Under the pieces are notes generated by a model. It worked only from the letters and a program-made list of their open reading frames with translations. It did not search any database and was not told where the DNA came from. This document shows positions 61,402 through 64,000 of a stretch of DNA of 64,000 nucleotides, in pieces. The DNA comes from CAZPXZ01 sp965221505. GTDB taxonomy: Bacteria; Pseudomonadota; Alphaproteobacteria; Rhodobacterales; CAZPXZ01. How positions within the stretch are numbered: position 1 is the first letter of the stretch; every line of letters begins with the position of its first letter. A program made the translations under genes and the position numbers. Where the stretch lies: positions 868,001 to 932,000 of the forward strand of contig CBDCSI010000001.1 of NCBI GenBank assembly GCA_965221505.1, given 5' to 3'.

Positions 61402-63003
61402 TCAAGCGAACCGCGGCAGTTCCTCGTGGGTGTGCGCCGGCGGCGGCGAGGACACGGTCCATTCGAGGGTATCGGCGCCTTCGCCCCACGGATTGGCCTC
61501 GCAACGCTTCCCGCGGACGAGCGTCCAGACCATCACGCCGATGAAGAACAGGAACGAGGCCCCGGAGAGGAACGCGCCGAGAGACGAAATGTAGTTCCAG
61601 CCGGCGAAGGCTTCCGGATAGTCGATGTAGCGCCGGGGCATGCCGGCCAGCCCGGAGAAGTGCATCGGGAAGAACGTGATGTTCACGCCGATAAACATGG
61701 TCCAGAAATGGACCTTCCCGGCCCATTCCGGATACTGGCGTCCGCTCATCTTGCCGATCCAGTAATAGATGCCGGCGAAGATGCAGAACACGGCGCCGAT
61801 CGACATCACGTAGTGAAAATGGGCGACTACGTAGTAGGTGTCGTGCAGCGCGCGGTCGATCCCGGCCTGGGAGAGGACGATGCCGGTGACGCCGCCGAAG
61901 GTGAACAGGACGATGAAGCCGATCGACCAGAGCATCGGCGTGCGGAACTCGATGGAGCCGCCCCACATGGTGGCGATCCAGGAGAAGATCTTGATCCCCG
62001 TGGGCACCGCGATGACCATGGTCGCGAGCATGAAATACGCTTGCGTCGCCGGCCCGATTCCCACGGTGTACATGTGATGGGCCCAGACCACGAACCCGAG
62101 GGCTCCGATCCCGACCATGGCGTAGACCATGCCGAGATACCCGAAGATCGGCTTCTTCGAGAAGGTGGCGATGACCTGGCTGACGATGCCGAAGCCGGGC
62201 ACGACGATGATGTAGACCTCGGGGTGCCCGAAGAACCAGAGGAGATGCTGGTAGAGGATCGGATCGCCGCCCCCGGACGGGTCGAAGAAGGTGGTGCCGA
62301 AATTCCGGTCGGTGAGCAGCATGGTGATGGCGCCGGCGAGAACCGGCAGCGCGAGCAGGATCAGGAAGGCGGTGACGAAGATCGACCAGGGGAACAGCGG
62401 CACCTTGTGCAGCGTCATGCCCGGCGCCCGCATGTTCAGGAAGGTCGTGATCATGTTGATCGCGCCGAGAATCGACGAGGCGCCGGACAGGTGGACCGCG
62501 AAGATGGCGAAGTCCATCGCCATGCCCGGCGATCCGTAGGTCGAGAGCGGCGCGTACAGCACCCATCCCACGCCGACGCCGCCGTCGACGAAGACCGCGA
62601 TGGTGGCGAAGGTCGTGCCGCAGAGATAGAGCCAGTAGCTCAGGTTGTTCAGCCGCGGGAACGCCATGTCGGGCGCGCCGATCATCAGCGGCATGAAGTA
62701 GTTGCCGAAGCCGCCGAACAGCGCCGGAATCACGACGAAGAACATCATCAGGATGCCGTGTCCGGTCGTCAGCACGTTCCACAGCTGGCCGTCCGGCTGC
62801 CCGTCTTCCGTAAGCATGTACTGGACGCCCGGCTCCATGAGTTCGAGCCGCATGTACATGGAGAACCCGACCGCGATCACCCCGGCGACGAACCCCGTCA
62901 GGATGTACAGAATCCCGATGTCCTTGTGGTTCGTCGAGCAGAACCAGCGCGTAAAGAAACCGACTTCGTGATCGTGCGACTGATGCGCAACCGCCTGTGC
63001 CAT
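61402..63003 (-). CDS. coxA: Cytochrome c oxidase subunit I (aa3 type)
   Basis: Catalytic, 12-helix subunit of the respiratory aa3 oxidase (533 residues from the chosen start). Metal ligands: His82 and His397 for heme a, His395 for heme a3 (in VVAHFHYVM), and His260, His309 and His310 for CuB, with Tyr264 of the His-Tyr cross-link in WFFGHPEVYI; this Glu-containing motif marks the A1-type proton path. I chose ATG 63003 because of its GGAGG ribosome site; an in-frame TTG lies 15 bases upstream. The usual partners coxB, ctaB, coxC and ctaG are not adjacent: the gene stands alone between gyrB and lipB with its own promoter. Confidence 0.97.
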   Translation of the reverse strand: MAQAVAHQSHDHEVGFFTRWFCSTNHKDIGILYILTGFVAGVIAVGFSMYMRLELMEPGVQYMLTEDGQPDGQLWNVLTTGHGILMMFFVVIPALFGGFGNYFMPLMIGAPDMAFPRLNNLSYWLYLCGTTFATIAVFVDGGVGVGWVLYAPLSTYGSPGMAMDFAIFAVHLSGASSILGAINMITTFLNMRAPGMTLHKVPLFPWSIFVTAFLILLALPVLAGAITMLLTDRNFGTTFFDPSGGGDPILYQHLLWFFGHPEVYIIVVPGFGIVSQVIATFSKKPIFGYLGMVYAMVGIGALGFVVWAHHMYTVGIGPATQAYFMLATMVIAVPTGIKIFSWIATMWGGSIEFRTPMLWSIGFIVLFTFGGVTGIVLSQAGIDRALHDTYYVVAHFHYVMSIGAVFCIFAGIYYWIGKMSGRQYPEWAGKVHFWTMFIGVNITFFPMHFSGLAGMPRRYIDYPEAFAGWNYISSLGAFLSGASFLFFIGVMVWTLVRGKRCEANPWGEGADTLEWTVSSPPPAHTHEELPRFA

Positions 63004-63048
63004 GGGGGGCCTCCACAAGCCTGCGGCCGCCTGCCGCCGCTGTCGCGC

Positions 63049-63076
63049 ATGTTAGTCAAGCCGCCGACCGGCGCAA
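63049..63076 (-). promoter_or_regulatory. coxA promoter
   Basis: On the minus strand TTGCGC (63076-63071), 16-base spacer, TAACAT (63054-63049), about 45 bases upstream of the coxA ATG. It lies just after the lipB stop. Confidence 0.6.
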
Positions 63077-63105
63077 GCGCGACGGCCCGCCCGCGCCGTC
63101 CCGTC

Positions 63106-63840
63106 TCAGGCGCCCCGGCCGCTCCGTACCGTCGGGTCGCGGCGTCCGAGCGTGTCGGGAAAGTGCCGGCGGAGGGCGCGGTCCAGTTCCGCGAGGCTCG
63201 CCCGGGCGCCGAGGTCCGCGAGGCTGGTCACGCCGAACTCCCGGATGCCGCAGGGCACGATTCCCCGGAACGCGTCGAGATCCGGATCGACGTTCACCGA
63301 GATCCCGTGCATCGACACCCATCGCCGGACCCGGACGCCCAGCGCCGCGATCTTCGCCTCGCCCTGCGGCGTGTCGACCCAGACGCCGATTCGCCCCGAA
63401 CGCCGCTCCGCCCGCACGTCGAATTCGGCGAGGGCGCGAATCGCCCACTCCTCCAGGTTCCATACGAAGCGCCTCAGGTCCGACCCGCGCGGGACGAGAT
63501 CCAGCATGACGTAGGCGACGCGCTGCCCCGGCCCGTGATAGGTGTAGCGGCCGCCGCGCCCCGACCGGTAGACGGGCAGCGCTTCCGGCGTCAGCATCTC
63601 GGCCGGGTCCGCGCTGGTGCCGGCGGTATAGAGCGGCGGGTGTTCGAGCAGCCAGACGCATTCGCGCGCTTCGCCGAGGCGAATCTCCCGGGCGCGGCGG
63701 TCCATGAAGCGGATCGCCCGCGGATAGGGAACCGGCTCCTGCGCGGCGATCCAGTCGACGCCGCCGTCCGGCGCGTCGGGCGACGGGTCGCGTCCGTCGG
63801 CGGAAGTCGGCTCCCGAGCCGTTGCGCGCCGCGTGCCCAT
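63106..63840 (-). CDS. lipB: Octanoyl-[acyl carrier protein] transferase LipB
   Basis: Moves an octanoyl group from acyl carrier protein to lipoyl domains, the first step of lipoate synthesis. The protein has 244 residues. Motifs: LLEHPPLYTAGTS, RGGRYTYHGPGQRVAYVMLDL, catalytic Lys163 in EAKIAALGVR, SMHGISVNVD, and nucleophile Cys197 in IVPCGIREFGVTSL. The first ~27 residues are a charged, poorly conserved extension; the ribosome site for ATG 63840 is weak, but no alternative start begins closer to the conserved part. Its first codons overlap the tRNA-Leu promoter, which points the other way. Confidence 0.95.
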   Translation of the reverse strand: MGTRRATAREPTSADGRDPSPDAPDGGVDWIAAQEPVPYPRAIRFMDRRAREIRLGEARECVWLLEHPPLYTAGTSADPAEMLTPEALPVYRSGRGGRYTYHGPGQRVAYVMLDLVPRGSDLRRFVWNLEEWAIRALAEFDVRAERRSGRIGVWVDTPQGEAKIAALGVRVRRWVSMHGISVNVDPDLDAFRGIVPCGIREFGVTSLADLGARASLAELDRALRRHFPDTLGRRDPTVRSGRGA

Positions 63841-63850
63841 GCGCTATACA
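63822..63850 (+). promoter_or_regulatory. tRNA-Leu promoter, overlapping lipB start
   Basis: TTGCGC (63822-63827), 17-base spacer, TATACA (63845-63850). Transcription would start near 63857, about five bases before the tRNA. The -35 lies within the divergent lipB coding region. Confidence 0.7.
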
Positions 63851-63861
63851 GTCTGCCCCGT

Positions 63862-63947
63862 GCGGTCGTGGCGGAATTGGTAGACGCGCAGCGTTGAGGG
63901 CGCTGTGGGCATTGCCCGTGGAAGTTCGAGTCTTCTCGACCGCACCA
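63862..63947 (+). tRNA. tRNA-Leu (anticodon GAG)
   Basis: An 86-base class II tRNA: acceptor GCGGTCG (63862-63868) pairs with CGACCGC (63937-63943), anticodon stem CAGCG/CGCTG with loop TTGAGGG giving GAG, a long variable arm (TGGGCATTGCCCGT), and T arm GAAGTTCGAGTCTTC. CCA is encoded (63945-63947). Confidence 0.97.
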
Positions 63948-64000
63948 GTCCCGATCCGCCCGGCACGGCCTGCCGCCTCGACGACGCGCTACCCGGCGCC

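Overview
The window comes from a GC-rich chromosome that reads as an alphaproteobacterium. The evidence is gene order and family content: a zeta-type ATP synthase inhibitor (DUF1476) divergent from purC-purS-purQ-purL, followed by bolA and a CGFS glutaredoxin; a zapA / putative 6S RNA / fthC / ymdB / yebC block; dnaN-recF-gyrB; an aa3-type coxA; and a TRAP transporter. I cannot fix genus or order from the sequence alone. Recurrent promoters look like TTGCGS-16/17-TATAAT.

Region 1 (2-37342) is the 3' part of one giant gene. At least 12,446 codons lie in the window and the reading frame is still open at the left edge. It encodes about 108 tandem Ig-like repeats (91 of a ~113-residue type A and 17 of a ~96-residue type B, counted by hand) ending in an autotransporter-type beta-barrel. 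The array shows layers of duplication: compound B-A'-B' modules near the N-terminal side, an exact 1,017-bp three-repeat period between 22421 and 27505, and a distinct subfamily from about 28472 to 34957.

Region 2 (37.3-44.6 kb) is an accessory stretch. It holds an orphan MqsA-like zinc-finger/HTH protein, a dctP-dctQ-dctM TRAP operon with an unusually long large permease, a DUF433/DUF5615 toxin-antitoxin pair whose toxin frame lacks its normal stop, and, antisense to that frame, a small RiPP precursor with a nitrile-hydratase-like (NHLP) leader and a Cys-containing core. No modifying enzymes are in the window.

Region 3 (44.9-51.75 kb) is housekeeping: purB, the zeta-inhibitor gene, the purCSQL operon, bolA, grxD and tRNA-Gln(CUG). 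PurS, PurQ and PurL should form one FGAM synthase complex, and BolA with the CGFS glutaredoxin an Fe-S trafficking pair.

Region 4 (51.75-56.0 kb, minus strand) has a relict FitA-type antitoxin, a cupin protein with an uncharacterised N-terminal half, yebC, ymdB, fthC, a candidate 6S RNA, zapA and a small coiled-coil gene. Region 5 (56.3-61.15 kb) is dnaN-recF-gyrB without dnaA. Region 6 (61.4-64 kb) has a solitary coxA, lipB and tRNA-Leu(GAG).

The strongest candidates for something new are the giant repeat autotransporter with its higher-order repeat architecture and the orphan NHLP precursor with its own apparent promoter, palindrome and terminator. Many long open frames lie antisense to the giant gene; I treat them as by-products of its repetitive, GC-rich codons.
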